From positions 44,128,426 to 44,192,425 of the forward strand of contig NW_026262679.1 of NCBI RefSeq assembly GCF_021869535.1: a stretch of DNA of 64,000 nt. Reading direction: 5' to 3'. The notes under the pieces are model-generated. The model was not told where the DNA came from. It worked only from the letters and a program-made list of their open reading frames with translations, and searched no databases. The first letter of the stretch is position 1. Each line of letters opens with the position of its first letter. Made by a program: the position numbers and the translations under genes. The stretch comes from Mytilus californianus. Lineage: Eukaryota > Mollusca > Bivalvia > Mytilida > Mytilidae. Positions 47,953 through 59,658 of this stretch are shown here, piece by piece.

Positions 47953-49160
47953 TAGCTCACCGGGGCCCGAAGGGCCCCATTTGAGCTTATGCCATCACTT
48001 GGCGTCCGTCGTCGTCCGTCATCGTCGTCTGTCGTCGTCTGTCGTCGTCGTCGTCGTCGTCTGTCGTCGTCTGTCGTCGTCTGTCGTCGTAAACTATTTC
48101 AAAAATCTTCTCCTCTGAAACTACTTGGCCAAATACCTTCAAACTTTAACTAAATGTTCCTTAGGGTATCTAGTTTAAAAATTGTATCCGAAGTTTTGAT
48201 CCATCGACAAACATGGCCGCCATGGCTAAAAATAGAACATAGGGGTCAAATGCAGTTTTTGGCTTATTCTCAAAAACTAAAGCTTTTAGAGCAAATCTGA
48301 CATGAGATAAAATTGTTCAATTGGTCAAGATCTATCAGCTCTGAAATTTTCAGACGAATCGAACAACCCATTGTTGGGTTGCTGCCACCGAATTGGTAGT
48401 TTTAACAAAATTTTGCAGTTTTTTGTTATTATTTTGAATATTATTATAGATATACATAAACTGTAAGCAGCAATAATGTTCAGCAAAGTAAGATCTACAA
48501 AAAAGTTAATATGACCATAATTGTCAATTGACCCCTTAAGGAGTTATTGCCCTTTAAAGACAATTTTACACAGTTTGTTCATCAAGTTTGCTAACATTTA
48601 AAAATCTTCTCCTCTGAAACTACTGGGCCAATTACCTTCAAACTTTAACTAAATGTTCCTTAGGGTATCTTGTTTATAAATTGTATCCGAAGTTTGTATC
48701 CATCGACAAACATGGCCGCCATGGCTAAAAATAGAACATAAGGGTCAAATGCAGTTTTTGGCTTATATCTCAAAAACTAAATCTTTTAGAGCAAATGTGG
48801 CATGGGGTAAACTTGTTTAATTGGTCAAGATCTATCGGCCCTGATATTATCAGACGAATCGAACAAGCCATTGTTGGGTTGCTGCCACCGAATTGGTAGT
48901 TTTAACAAAATTTTGCAGTTTTTTGTTATTATTTGGAATATTATTATAGATATATATAAACTGTAAGCAGCAATAATGTTCAGCAAAGTAAGATCTACAA
49001 AAAAGTTAATTTGAAAAAAATTGTCAATTAATCCCCTTAAGGAGTTATTGCCCTTTAAAGACAATTTTACACAATTTGTTCATCAAGTTTGCTAACATTT
49101 AAAAATCTTCTCCTCTGAAATACAGGTGAGCGATTCAGGCTCTTGAGAGCCTCTTGTTTT
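47953..49160 (+). repeat. Large dispersed mollusc repeat (AGCTCACC...GGTGAGC) with two internal tandem copies
   Basis: Left end 'agctcaccggggcccgaagg', right end 'caggtgagcgattcaggctc'. A (GTC)n-like tract is at 48,003-48,093. An internal unit of about 497 bp occurs twice (from about 48,101 and 48,598), each with 'acatggccgccatggctaaa' and 'gggttgctgccaccgaattg'. Non-coding. I recall it as widespread in bivalves. Confidence 0.8.
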
Positions 49161-49439
49161 TATTTTGCGTATTATGAAAACGTTGAAAACATATTTTCTT
49201 TTACTCTTTATTTTCCAGATCTAACTACAACTACGTTTTGTCACAAGATGTCTTTAATTCTTTTCTCAACTGTAATTGCATAACATACTTCTAATACTAA
49301 AACTGTAGTTGTTCATGTAGAAATTGCTTCTCAAGCAAAAAAAAAATCCTATAACGGTATTTGATAAAAAAATCTATAATTCAAATTCGAGTAATGTTTC
49401 GAAATATATCAGATTTTCATCCCAATCTAGGGAGTCTTG

Positions 49440-50290
49440 GTAATTCAACTCTTTGATTCAAGCGCCAGTGATGAGTCTTATGAAGACGACACGGCGGCAT
49501 ATGGCGTACTAAAATCATAAGCCTGGTTTTTTATGGGATTTTATAATCACTGTGTCGACGCCTGCTGAAGGACTTTTCGTCCGAAATGGTATCTCAAGCC
49601 TTATAGTTAGCGCTTCTGTGTTAATATGAAATATCATTAAAATGTTCATTTTCAGTAAACTTAGTGTTCGTAAAATGTTCAATGATCCGGAACACTAAGG
49701 TTTTTCTACCACAGGTATAAATTGCCAAAGCCTACTTTTCAAAGTTTTTTGTTTTTAATGCTTTTAACTTATTAATATTAATTGGGCTTCGAACTTTTTT
49801 ATTCGAGCTCCACTTGTGAGTTATGTAGACGAAACGCTAGTCTGGAGTACTAAATCATTAGTCTGTTATCTTTTATGAGTGTTTACATGTACTTGGCCGA
49901 TGCCACTGCTGGTGAACGTTTCGTTCCCGAAGTTATCATCAGCCCAGTAGTCAGCACTTTTGTTTTGACATGAAATATCATTCATATGTTCATTTTCTAC
50001 AAAAATACAACTCTTTAAAAAATGTTGTATTAATCGAAACACTAAGATTTTTACCCAATGCTCATATTGCCTCGGTCATATTTGTAACATATTTTCAGAA
50101 TTGTTAGTTTTTAATGCTCTTAAATACGTATTTGATTTGACTTTCAAATTGTTCGAATACCTACCATGAGTCTTGTGTGTGCGAAAAAACGCGACTGGCG
50201 TACCGAATTATAAGCCTGGAATCATTAATCGGAGTAGTAATGATTTTCAATAGTTGCTAGACTAGTCCCCTTCGGATTTGTAGTTTTTGT
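49440..50290 (+). repeat. Tandem repeat (about 345-bp period, 2.5 copies) with degenerate hammerhead-ribozyme-like cores
   Basis: Three copies start near 49,440, 49,785 and 50,135. They share 'tgaaatatcatt' plus 'atgttcattttc' and 'gaacactaaggtttttctac' (variants). Each carries a TGATGAGTC...AGACGAAAC-type block (49461-49510, 49801-49850, 50151-50210). Copy 1 keeps TGATGA and a GTCT/AGAC stem, copy 2 keeps GAAAC, copy 3 keeps a CGC/GCG stem followed by GTA. No copy has a complete core. Confidence 0.7.
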
Positions 50291-50495
50291 GTTTAAATTG
50301 AAACTTCTAGTGTTGAAGTATTCAATACATTCATGAAATCAACATGCTGTACATTATCTAACAATAGCCAATATATAACAACTAAAAAAGATAGATTGGT
50401 CAATGTCATTGATTCAAACATGTGTTAATATTTACATGATGGTTTCAAGATACGAATGTGATACTTGGCAACTGAAATAGAGTCTTGATATGATT

Positions 50496-50501
50496 TTTAT
50501 T
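50496..50501 (-). terminator. Poly(A) signal AATAAA of the secreted-protein gene
   Basis: Canonical hexamer on the minus strand in 'gcAATAAAaatc', 180 nt downstream of the stop at 50681. Confidence 0.6.
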
Positions 50502-50680
50502 GCAAACGATATAAAGGCAAAGACTATCATAAAAAGAAATGAATAACAATATGGCAAAACACAATAAAAAGGGCGTGCAATTTATGATTTAATTCTTTCT
50601 TTAAAAAAAGCAAATATGACCCATAATGTCGAGAGTTTGTGTAGCCTGTATCATAAACCAACATCCAAATGTTTTGATGA

Positions 50681-50694
50681 TTAGTAACCGCCCT
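50681..50694 (-). CDS. Secreted-protein gene, proposed terminal exon 3
   Basis: A strong acceptor (TTTTTCTTTCCAG ending at 50695) restores phase 1 and gives AAG GGC GGT TAC TAA (KGGY, stop). AATAAA follows 180 nt later. Short, so it rests on the splice site, phase and poly(A) signal only. Confidence 0.45.
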
Positions 50695-53600
50695 CTGGAA
50701 AGAAAAATGTACGAGATGATATATATTAAAACTGTACAATAAAAACATATAATACGGATTTCCATGCTTTTGACACGAGTTTCCGAAATAATAATCACAA
50801 AGTTGACTAAAATTCAAAAGTATGGAAAACAATACATTTAGAATGTGTAAAAGGGCCAAATACATAAGAGAGCCAGAACTGTATACGGTAAACTTACAAG
50901 TACCGATACAACTGAATACTAGGTGAATGGTACCATTGAAGACTGATTATAAATCGCCAGTAAAACCGCTCCAGTAGTAGTTATCTAAAATACACTACTT
51001 TACTATTGGTCAGTATAAAAGCATACATGATACAAACACAGTAAACGTTTTCCCAATCAGTTCTCCCCCTTTTTATAATCAGCAAGTTATAATATTTCAG
51101 AAGTAGTTAATATCAACTACTATCAAGCAGAATGTTTATTGTGCAAATATGCAGATTTATATATAAATAAAACTAGAAATGTGGTAAAGGGTAGTGCAGT
51201 ATATATTTTGTATTTCGTAATAAATTATAGAGACTAAATCTTATAAACGTAACTTAACAGTAGGAACTAACTATGCTGCCCATCTTGCCGACTTGTTGCT
51301 TTTATTCACACGAGGCAGACTTCCTACAGAAACATTTCGAAGCTAAAGTCAAGTACCGCTATAAAGATGATGTTCTATAACTAATTGATTTAAAGTTTAT
51401 TGACTATGTTGAACGCATCTATCCCATCGAACTTAAAATAAAGAATACTACAGATAAAGTTAAGGCTACCTCATATCTTAACTTACATCTAGAAATTGAC
51501 AATTCGTGTGAGTTGAGAACATGATTTTACGACTAAAGAGATGATTTTGGCTTCAATCTTCATTTCTATGTAGCAACATTCCAGCAACACCTGCATATGC
51601 AATATATATCTCCCAGTAGGTTCGATATTGCGTTTCATAGTATGAAATCGTTGATAGAAGATTGAAGCTTACAAGGAAGCTATTGAACTAAGGGGACCAA
51701 GTGGTAAAGTTGAAATCATTCGAAAAATGTACGGACGAAATCAAGAGTTGGTTGACCGTTATTGAATATCTAGATCCGTGTCACAGATGATCACGGATAT
51801 GTTCAAATTTCTGTAACCACAATCCCGTCCTCTTTTTCTCGATATTGAAATTATCGAATAAGAATTATCATCGAATTTGCAGAACGACGGTCGCCACGTG
51901 TTTAGCAGGATCTACTTATCCTTCCGAAGTAACCCCCAGTTTTGGTGGGGTTCATATTGCTAGTCGTTAGAAATCTTTGTAAAGTTAGGGGAATTTTGAT
52001 ATTAGTTTTTTGGTCAATATTTTTCCCTGGTGTTGTAGGTTTGATTTTTAATGTCTTTTTGGCTCCTTCCGGCTCTTTTGGAGGTGGTTCAACTTTCAAA
52101 AGGAACACGATTATAAGCTTTTATCAAGTGCCTCTAATGCGACCCAGGTTAATATCCTTTATAAGGAGCCCCTTGTGCTCCTTATTGATTCCCACTTTAT
52201 GTCGTCTTGTATTTTCAATTGATAAGAAATTGTCCTAAATTTCCAGGTATTTGTCATTAAAATTTGTGGAAAAATATCATTTTGATACAAGTAAAACGTT
52301 ACACGAAAAGATGCGTTCCTTTGTTTACATTATAATGACGTAATATATAAATTGAATAAAATCACGACTAACATCGGGAATGTTTCAGTATTTCATTTCA
52401 GTTGACGTTTGCAACATGAATTTTGCGAGAAATTTACTTTGTATTTGAAAACCGGGTTATATATTTTTACGATTTCAATTAAAGCCAGAGTATTTCCACT
52501 TATGTTCATTTTCATGTTGGTCTGGTTTTCAAATATAAAACAACAGATAAGATATTGTACTAAATTGCCAAGTATTTATTATTAAAATTTTTGGAAAATA
52601 ACATTTCGATACTAGTAAAACGTTACCTTAAAAGAACGCGTTCCTGTGTTGACATTGATGATGACGTAATAAAAAAAATGTATTATTAAATATTTTGGAA
52701 AAATAACATAGCAGTTTAGTTTTCTGCTTTTCTAGGAACTGTTTGCGTGTTCGTGATATTTATAAATGAGTAGTTAATTAAAGTACAATACAATGAAAAT
52801 ACAAATTATAAAAGAATTAATTTGTTTTATGAAACTTACTTTTCTTCCACATGCGTTTCCAATGTCCATTTAGATGGCTTAATGAGTTAAGATAATCCGG
52901 ATGGAAAGGTACGCCTATACTGCCTTCATTTCTAGGCCACCAAGATGAAAGTTGTTCACTTGGTCTAATAATTCCTCGATCGGGCTGCGGTACGTCTGGT
53001 ATCAAATTGTTTCCGTCTGGTCGTAGCCATTCTCCAGGATTTATCCCTGTCTTCCTTGGTAAAGGTTGGTTCTGGTTTCCTCTTATTATTGGGTTTGAAC
53101 CCGGTGTATGCGCAGGAAATAAGCTGTTGGTGTTAGGATTAATTGCTGATTGCATTTGTCTTATACCAATAGGTCTAGTACCCAAAGGAAGTACTCTTAT
53201 GTTTTGTTTGTGTTCAGGTTTCTGAATATTGGGTAATATTTCAGCATTTGGCAGCTGCATTCCTTCTGGTAGAATAACTGGGACTTCTTGATTTATCATG
53301 TTAGTTGTTGGTACCAAATTTACTGGGAAATCATTTTCCGGAGACGATAACTGTATTACTGGCGGCGTTATCGCATTTGTCATTTCGTGTATTTGATTTT
53401 TTCTTAGACTAAATTTACTTGGACGTGGTCGTCTTCCTGAAGGAATAAAACTCCCAGGTGAATTTGCTCTGTTTATTGGATTTATCATATTGTTACCTAT
53501 ATCTGTTCCCGGGGCAATTTGCCCATTTGGAGCCATGTCGATAGGCATTCCCATAGGAAATTGTTCAGCTATTTGATTAATTTGAATATTCCCCGGATTG

Positions 53601-56600
53601 ATTATACCTGGAATCTGTCCGTTTCCAAATTTACCAGGAAAATTTCCTCTGGCTATTGGATTCCTGATGTTCATATTTACATTTGATCTTGCAGGAAACC
53701 GTCCATTCGGTGCAACACCTGCAGGTGTTTCCATTGGAAATTGTTCAGACATCGGGTTTATTTCCTGATTAACTCGACCTGAACCCGGCATTTGTCCCGT
53801 CCATTCCCTTTCCTTCACTGGATAAATGTTATTGTTTGCAACTCCTTCTAAAGGAAATTGTCCATTTTGTGGAATATCCATTGCCATTCCCACAGGAATC
53901 TGCCTAGTTCCGATATTAAATTGACTGTTTCCTGGTAGAGATCCCCCTGGACGTTGGTTTACTCCCATTGAATGTACACCTTGTGGCAAAACTCTTCCAT
54001 TCACTTGATTTATAACATTATTACCATCATGAGTACCCATAGGAGATTGTCTATTTGCTCTAATAGGAATACCAACAGGTCTCGAGCCATGATCTACAGG
54101 GCTCAATTGATCGGGTATTTGACCACTGTTTATAGGAATTCTACTTTCTGGAAATTGTCCTCGAACTCCTGGGTGTAAGGGCAATTCAACACGGAAGTAC
54201 TCACCATTTCCTATGGGTAGTTCTAGTGGTAACACACCATTGTGAACGAAGCTTTCAAATCCTTTGAAAATAGCTCTCCAGGTTATGCCTAAAAAATATT
54301 CAGTAACATTTCAAAAAAAAAAAGATACCATTTTATTTTATGAACAAAATTGATAAAAAGATAAGTCAACGTCACAAATAGGTATAAGCTATTGCCACTA
54401 CCAATGAATTGAAAAAATAATGAAAGTTATTTAGAAAAACCCAGAGTTTTACTGCATGATGGCATTGTGTCATTAGTGTGTAATGCGATACAGTAATGCA
54501 TTAAATATTGTTAATAAATTTTCTGTTGGTGGATTGTGTAAATTCAATGCAACTACGTTTACAACTCCATAACGACAGGAAGAATCTTATGGGGTATAAA
54601 CTCTTATTTAAAGTCTTAATAACCTATTGGTCACAATCCTGTCGTTCTTTTTTTAAGATTTAGCGGTCTTAGATCTTAAGGTACCAGTAAAGTCGTCTTA
54701 TCTGTATATTTACCAATTGTGGCCTATTCCCGATTATAATATTTGATTCAGTGTAAACTCGCATGGCGGGTGATGCATACATAGCAAGAGACGTTTACCA
54801 TGTTGACGCACCCGTTCATCCAGCCTATTGCTTCTTCAAGTTAATAATGATAATGTTTATAATAATAATAATACAAACCGATTGAGAAATTAGTAGGATT
54901 GTTTCCATGAGATCTGTAAAAGGTTTATAACTTTGAATTGAAAATATTGTAAAAGAAAACTGATGCAGTAAGTTATTATTTATCAAATTCAGGTTTAGTT
55001 AATTTTTTAGTGCGACAACATGATGGTAAGATATTTCTGTCAGTCTCATAGCCACATCGTCCACAGCATATGTTTGTGAAATCCTTAAAACTCTTATAAA
55101 CAGCACTTAGAAATAGATAAAATAAAAATATAAAAGCAATTGGTACATGAGCGGATTTTTTTCTTCAAAATATTAATCATATTTGGAAAAAAAGAAATAT
55201 TGTTAATGCTTTGGTATAAGTATTGTACCTAGAATATATGAATAAATCAGTTTTGTTTTCTAAAAAAGTGAAAACATCTTTTTTAAAAAGTTATCAATAA
55301 AACTTTTCAATCTTCCGTTGAAATTATTTCTTTTGTCGGGATTATTATTTTCGTGTGATGAATTATTTCCATTAGTAGGTTATAATTTCTATTTATCAAA
55401 AGGTGTCGGAGCAAAAAAATAACTGATGAGTCAAGATTTTGTCAAAGAACGTCTCATTCATTTTCTCAAAAAGTTCAACGGAAAGTACCAAGACCTAATA
55501 GATAAGTTTTCAGTGTCTACTTTACAAATAATACAAGATGGTCTTGAGTTATAGATTATATGTGCTTAAGTTGTGTATTTTTCTTACTTTACTTTAGTTT
55601 TACCGTCATTTGTCTTCGTGCTATTATGTTTCTTTTGGTCGTATGACTTTTGACCTTTAAACATCCCGCAATTGGGTTTTTTACATTTTAACTTTGGGCA
55701 TTCCTGATGCAGGTGGTCCTCAGTTGCGATTCGGACACAAAGGGTTTTTACAGTGTTATTTCTATTTTGTTTAACCTTTGTATTTATATTTACTAACTTT
55801 TTACGTTATCGAGAATGTGTATTTACTATATACTGTATGTACTATCAACGACAAAAACTTTTTTTGTTGACGTCATTGTCAAATTCAAAATTTACTATCT
55901 ACTACACCTTTTTTATTAGCGTCTTTGTTAGATTAATTTGTGTTTCTTTGAATTTTTTTAGGTTGTTGTGTTGTATGACTGTGATGTTCAAAGTCAGGAA
56001 TATGGCAGTTGTTTTTCACTTGTTCCGTTGATTGATAGCGTTTGATTTTGTCAGTTTTTATGGACTTCCCCTTTTTGAATTTGTCTTGTAGTTTATACTT
56101 CCTGTCTGCACCTGTACAAGACGCCAATTCCTATATATAAATCTTTTGGAGACTCTAATTCTGGTGACATTAATATTGTGAAGAATACTTTCATGGAATG
56201 TTGTTATCAAAAAGCCGATACACCTTATGACTTCATCTATGAACTGGGACATAGCGATAAAGGTTTTATAGATTTTGCCAAATTATCAAGATAAATCAAG
56301 ATTCTGCCAAGGATTTTTTCAGACAAAGGATAAAACGTAACAGAGAATACGTAGATAGTGGTTTTCTGAATGCGTTAAAGTTGTGACGTCTTGAAACAAA
56401 TTATAATTAAAACACTTATCATCTCGATACAGAATCATGCTACATGTATTTTCAAAGATTAAAAGAACCCCGTATTGCAAGACACATGACTTTCATCTCG
56501 ACACAAGCCTGTTAATCAACAAACAGTTGATATATACTCCTATGGGATTTAACTGTGCTAATTTTTTGGAGCTTTTTTTATTCGTAATAAGCACACGTTT

Positions 56601-58018
56601 TGCAGTTGCGTCTCAGGAAGAATCAAAATTAAGAATTAACCTTTAACTCTACGTTCTATAATATATCTAGTTCTAGATGATGTCTGTTTTCAGAATAATT
56701 CAAAGTTAAGTGTGTATGTTGATCGAATCTACCTCTTTATATATTTATGTATAAAGATACAGTTAGGTTGGCTTCATATCTTAAATAACGTCAGGCGACA
56801 GTGAGGGTTTGTTAGACAAATAAACCCTCCGACATATCTCCCAGTATTTCCGTAAGGATTTTATTGATAAAGAGTTTCTTCTGACAAGAAACTACCAATC
56901 ACGGATTTTTAATCGAAAGTTGAGAACAATCATTTCTTCGAACGTTTAAGGGATGTCTACATGACTCAATTGACCATAATTAAAAATCGGGGTCATATAT
57001 GGCGGTGGATGTATTCCATTTGTTATGGTTCCATTATGACTATCATCAAATACAAATTATGCCCTGATGTTTTACTTGGCTTATCAACATGATCCGTACC
57101 ACTAGTGAATCTGGAACTGCCGACACTTCCGGAACACCATAATTTGACACCGGGTTACGATTTAAGCTATTGATGCTTTAATATGACATAAAACGATTGA
57201 TTTGTTATGACTTCTTAAGTTCCAACAGGAAATATAACATGCATATTTGGGACGATAACATATTAATATAAAATGAATATGAAACCTGCTTTGTTCCAAA
57301 CCGACACGCGGAGTCGGATTTTTGCTGAGTAAGCACGCACGTTTGCAATGGTCAGGAGATCTTATCTTTTCTGAACACTTACTTTTAGTTAACCAATATT
57401 TGTTTTTACTTCTGGATGCCAAAGCTTGGCTATGAAGCAGCAAATATTCGGTAAACGAAGCCACAACTTTCTGCACTCGAGGCGAATGTGTTAAATAAAT
57501 CGCACAGTTACACAAACAAAATAGATAAAGCATTAATATCAATGTAAAAATAAGGAGACGTGGTATGATTGTCAATGAATCATCTATCCACCAGAGACCA
57601 AAAGAATTGGATCTAAGTAGATATAGGTCACACTATAGCCTTCATCAATGAGCAAAACTCATACCTTAAAGTTAGCTATAACAGGCCCAGTCATGACAAA
57701 ATGTGAACTATTTTAACGAAAAATTAGACGGCCTGATTTATGCTAAAATAATTAATGAAAAATAACCAATGAAAACCCCTGAATTGAAGGAATCTGATTC
57801 GGACAGTCGATCTTAGAGATCTTGCAATTACTGAATGATAATTCAAAACAATTTATAATTTAGTAATGTTTTCCTACACTAAAATATCAATCAAACGTGG
57901 TCTGAACCAAACTAATATAGAATATAAACAAGTCTGAATTATACATACTGTTCCCTGACTTCTTTTTATGTCCGGATGTTAAACTTACAACAAATACTAA
58001 AACTATGATGTACCTCAT
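50681..58018 (-). CDS. Secreted low-complexity Asn/Pro/Gly/Ile/Gln-rich protein, about 510 residues, three exons
   Basis: Exon 1 (58018-57949) encodes a signal peptide (MRYIIVLVFVVSLTSG) then HKKKSGN and ends in phase 1. Exon 2 (54288-52840) begins in phase 1 and carries nearly all of the mature chain. The proposed exon 3 (50694-50681) adds KGGY and a stop. The chain starts with a short structured-looking part (ITWRAIFKGFESFVHNGVL) and then becomes repetitive: motifs such as QFPMGMPIDMAPNGQ, QFPMETPAGVAPNGR and QIPVGMAMDIPQNGQ recur. Tryptophan and basic residues cluster at the end (LSSWWPRNEG, GHWKRMWKK). There are almost no Cys and no known domain. In a mussel, candidates are shell-matrix, byssal or mucus proteins; this is inference. 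Confidence 0.7.
51255..51790 (+). pseudogene. Penelope-like retroelement fragment (RT catalytic region to C-terminus)
   Basis: With frameshifts and stops the plus strand reads GTNYAAHLADLLLLFTRG, a decayed 'YR/YIDDV' region ('taccgctataaagatgatgt'), then IYPIELKIKNTTDKVKATSY-like text and IIRKMYGRNQELVDRY. These match, in order, the post-palm segments of mussel Penelope-like RTs as I recall them. It sits in intron 2 of the secreted-protein gene, opposite strand, and is followed by its family B tail. Confidence 0.7.
51900..52140 (+). repeat. Retroelement 3'-tail repeat (family B), diverged
   Basis: 'ccttccgaagtaacccccag', 'ttttggtggggttcatattg'. Directly downstream of the RT fragment at 51,255-51,790, which suggests that family B is the 3' tail of that element. 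Confidence 0.65.
52245..52690. repeat. Direct repeat of about 110 bp, spaced 323 bp
   Basis: 'agtaaaacgttacacgaaaa...gcgttcctttgtttacatta...gacgtaata' at 52,250-52,350 recurs at 52,573-52,680 with modest divergence. It lies in intron 2 of the secreted-protein gene. Confidence 0.75.
52840..54288 (-). CDS. Secreted-protein gene, exon 2 (main coding exon)
   Basis: Acceptor ATTTTTTAG ends at 54289; the first two bases complete a split Ser codon. The donor is a perfect GTAAGT at 52839, phase 1, inside what would otherwise read on to a stop at 52817. 1,449 nt, about 482 codons. Composition and repeats are described in the gene entry. Confidence 0.8.
55960..56080 (+). repeat. Dispersed retroelement-derived repeat (family C), short copy
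   Basis: 'aaagtcaggaatatggcagt...ttgattttgtcagtttttatggactt' resembles the family C copies at 24,580 and 45,425. Confidence 0.55.
56090..57000 (+). pseudogene. Decayed Penelope-like retroelement RT
   Basis: Frames include YTPMGFNCANFLELFLF (the PMGTNCA...LADLFLF motif of these RTs), a broken 'IYPxEL' region near 56,725 and SQYFRKDFIDKEFLLTRN near 56,840. Many stops and frameshifts. It lies in intron 1 of the secreted-protein gene, opposite strand. Confidence 0.6.
57548..57725 (+). repeat. Dispersed repeat (family A), longer copy
   Basis: 'ggagacgtggtatgattgtc', 'ccaccagagaccaaaagaat', 'tataggtcacactatagcct' and 'tttaacgaaaa' give the fuller form of the family. Confidence 0.8.
57949..58018 (-). 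CDS. Secreted-protein gene, exon 1 (signal peptide)
   Basis: ATG at 58018, 23 codons plus one base, donor GTATGT at 57948 (phase 1). Residues 1-16 are a textbook signal peptide (basic Arg2, hydrophobic core, small residues SLTSG before the cut). An acceptor-like TATATTTCAG just upstream may mean a separate 5'UTR exon. Confidence 0.7.
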
Positions 58019-58339
58019 TCTGAAATATAGATAAAAAATATCTTTCTTTCATATTTAAAAAAAAATCAATTCACGTCAATGTCTGTTTTACTACAGTACC
58101 AATGAAAGTCTATAATTCGTGGCGTAGTACGCTCTCTTGATTACTGAAGTACTCTTGTCGATAAATATTAATACGAATTGATTGTTAAGACCGATACAAT
58201 AAAATATGGTAATCGCCTTTAAAGCCTGTGCATGGCTGTTTTTGTTTTAAATCATAATTTGCAATATTGCGCCTGCAATTTAAAAGTTACTACAAGCAAG
58301 AATTCTAATACTTAGCAAGAAAACGTAAACAGAAACTTA

Positions 58340-58745
58340 ACATTAAGTAATATTTTCAGAAAACAGAAGTACAAGTTTCCTTTTCTTATCTTGGAAATAC
58401 GTTTAATTTTAATTCTACTGTTCTGCAAAAATCAAATTACAGTAAAACGATCAGGTCCAGAAAGCTCTGTATGGAGGGGTTACATGAAACAAAAAATATA
58501 TCCCTTCAGAACTACAACAAAAGCTATTTTGTTTCTCTGGTTATTCCAATTTTACTCTATTTGTCAGAGGTTTGGAAACTTGAAAACAAAAAAAGAATTA
58601 AAAGAATGCACCTTCAATGCATCAAAACAATTATTAAAGTAAGAAATTGGACACGTACATTATGGTCTATGGATAGCTTGGAAGGTATCCATAAGAAATG
58701 GTCATTAAGTACAGAATGGTATTGTTTTCGAACGGTCTATAATTA
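58340..58745 (+). pseudogene. LINE reverse-transcriptase C-terminal fragment
   Basis: Across frameshifts the plus strand reads FSYLGNTFNFNSTVLQK, RKALYGG, SELQQKLF, then LVIPILLYLSEVWKLENKK and RMHLQCIKTIIKVR. This is the thumb/C-terminal pattern of non-LTR retrotransposon RTs (YLG...KALY...PILLYxxEVW...HLxxxK). It lies just upstream of the secreted-protein gene. Confidence 0.7.
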
Positions 58746-58784
58746 GGTAACATCAACTAGTTGTCATATATCGTGTATAAGCTA

Positions 58785-59065
58785 ATATTAATAATCGAAT
58801 ATTTTTAAGGATTTGTGATTCGTTAACCTTGATCACATTTACATGTGTATTTACACAGTTTGCACGCCATTACTGTTGCGTTTAGCTTTTCTTATGTCAA
58901 TAATAGCATATTGCACACGGCATACAGCATGTTACTAAAATACATTCTAGAAATCCCCAATGTTACATTGTTCATGCAACAGCTGTTGATTAATAATATA
59001 ACAATTGTAGCCTTTGGTTGAGGTCAATACGATGTTAGATCAACCTAGAGAATCATATCGACCTC
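58785..59065 (-). repeat. Inverted copy of the repeat at 42,290-42,560
   Basis: 'aaatccccaatgttacattg', 'gtttgcacgccattactgtt' and 'gtagcctttggttgaggtca' are the reverse complement, or the palindromic half, of the 42.3-kb sequence. Confidence 0.75.
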
Positions 59066-59141
59066 ATAAAGTCGATATTAAATGATTCCAGTTTAAGTTT
59101 CATTTAAGAATATCGATATTCAGTCTATCGATCTACTTTAA

Positions 59142-59658
59142 AGGGGCACTAGCTACGAGATATATAAAAAATCTAAAATATGATTTTTTTTGTTCAATCA
59201 TTAATGAAAGTGAAATAGTGAAATAATATATTTAAAGGAAAAGAATGTCAATATTGAAAGTGAAACAAAGATAAATCATTTGATTGACTGATTCGATCCA
59301 CAAAACATCATTCTTATACAAGTAAAAACGATGATTAGCATATATTTTTAATCTATAATATGAAATTAAACAGCCCTAGAAAAATCCAATAGCACGAGTT
59401 CACTATCTATTTATATCTATATTTATGTTTATATTGCTTATTTGACCATCGGAGGTCTTCGGAGGTCAACTCGATAGTTAATTAGATGGCGTCTAGACTG
59501 AAATACACACGAAACGAAGCTAAATATTATCGAGCCCATGCCCTGTAAATTGTTTCTTTTAGACTTTTATAATTTGGATAAATGTTTTACATAGTTATAA
59601 ATCAAATATGGGAATTTGAGTCAAATCGATGAACATGAATTTGACAGCTAGTGCCCCT
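59142..59658. mobile_element. piggyBac-type MITE, copy 2, with TTAA target duplication
   Basis: TTAA at 59138-59141 and 59659-59662. With the flanks, an 18-bp perfect inverted repeat (TTTAAAGGGGCACTAGCT) bounds the element. Same family and orientation as 42931-43613 but shorter (517 against 683 bp). It lies about 1.1 kb upstream of the secreted-protein ATG. Confidence 0.88.

Larger units (their letters stand above)
54289..57948. other. Intron 1 of the secreted-protein gene
   Basis: Holds retroelement fragments (54,740-54,830; 55,960-57,150), a family A repeat (57,548-57,725) and AT-rich filler. No additional minus-strand exon in compatible phase was found. Confidence 0.6.

Noticed and set aside
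50527..50865. 112-codon minus-strand frame
   Set aside because: Overlaps the proposed terminal exon and 3'UTR of the secreted-protein gene in another frame; hydrophobic composition arises from AT-rich DNA.
57162..57575. 137-codon minus-strand frame in intron 1 of the secreted-protein gene
   Set aside because: Runs through retroelement-derived and family A repeat sequence, and no acceptor/donor pair in the needed phase was found.
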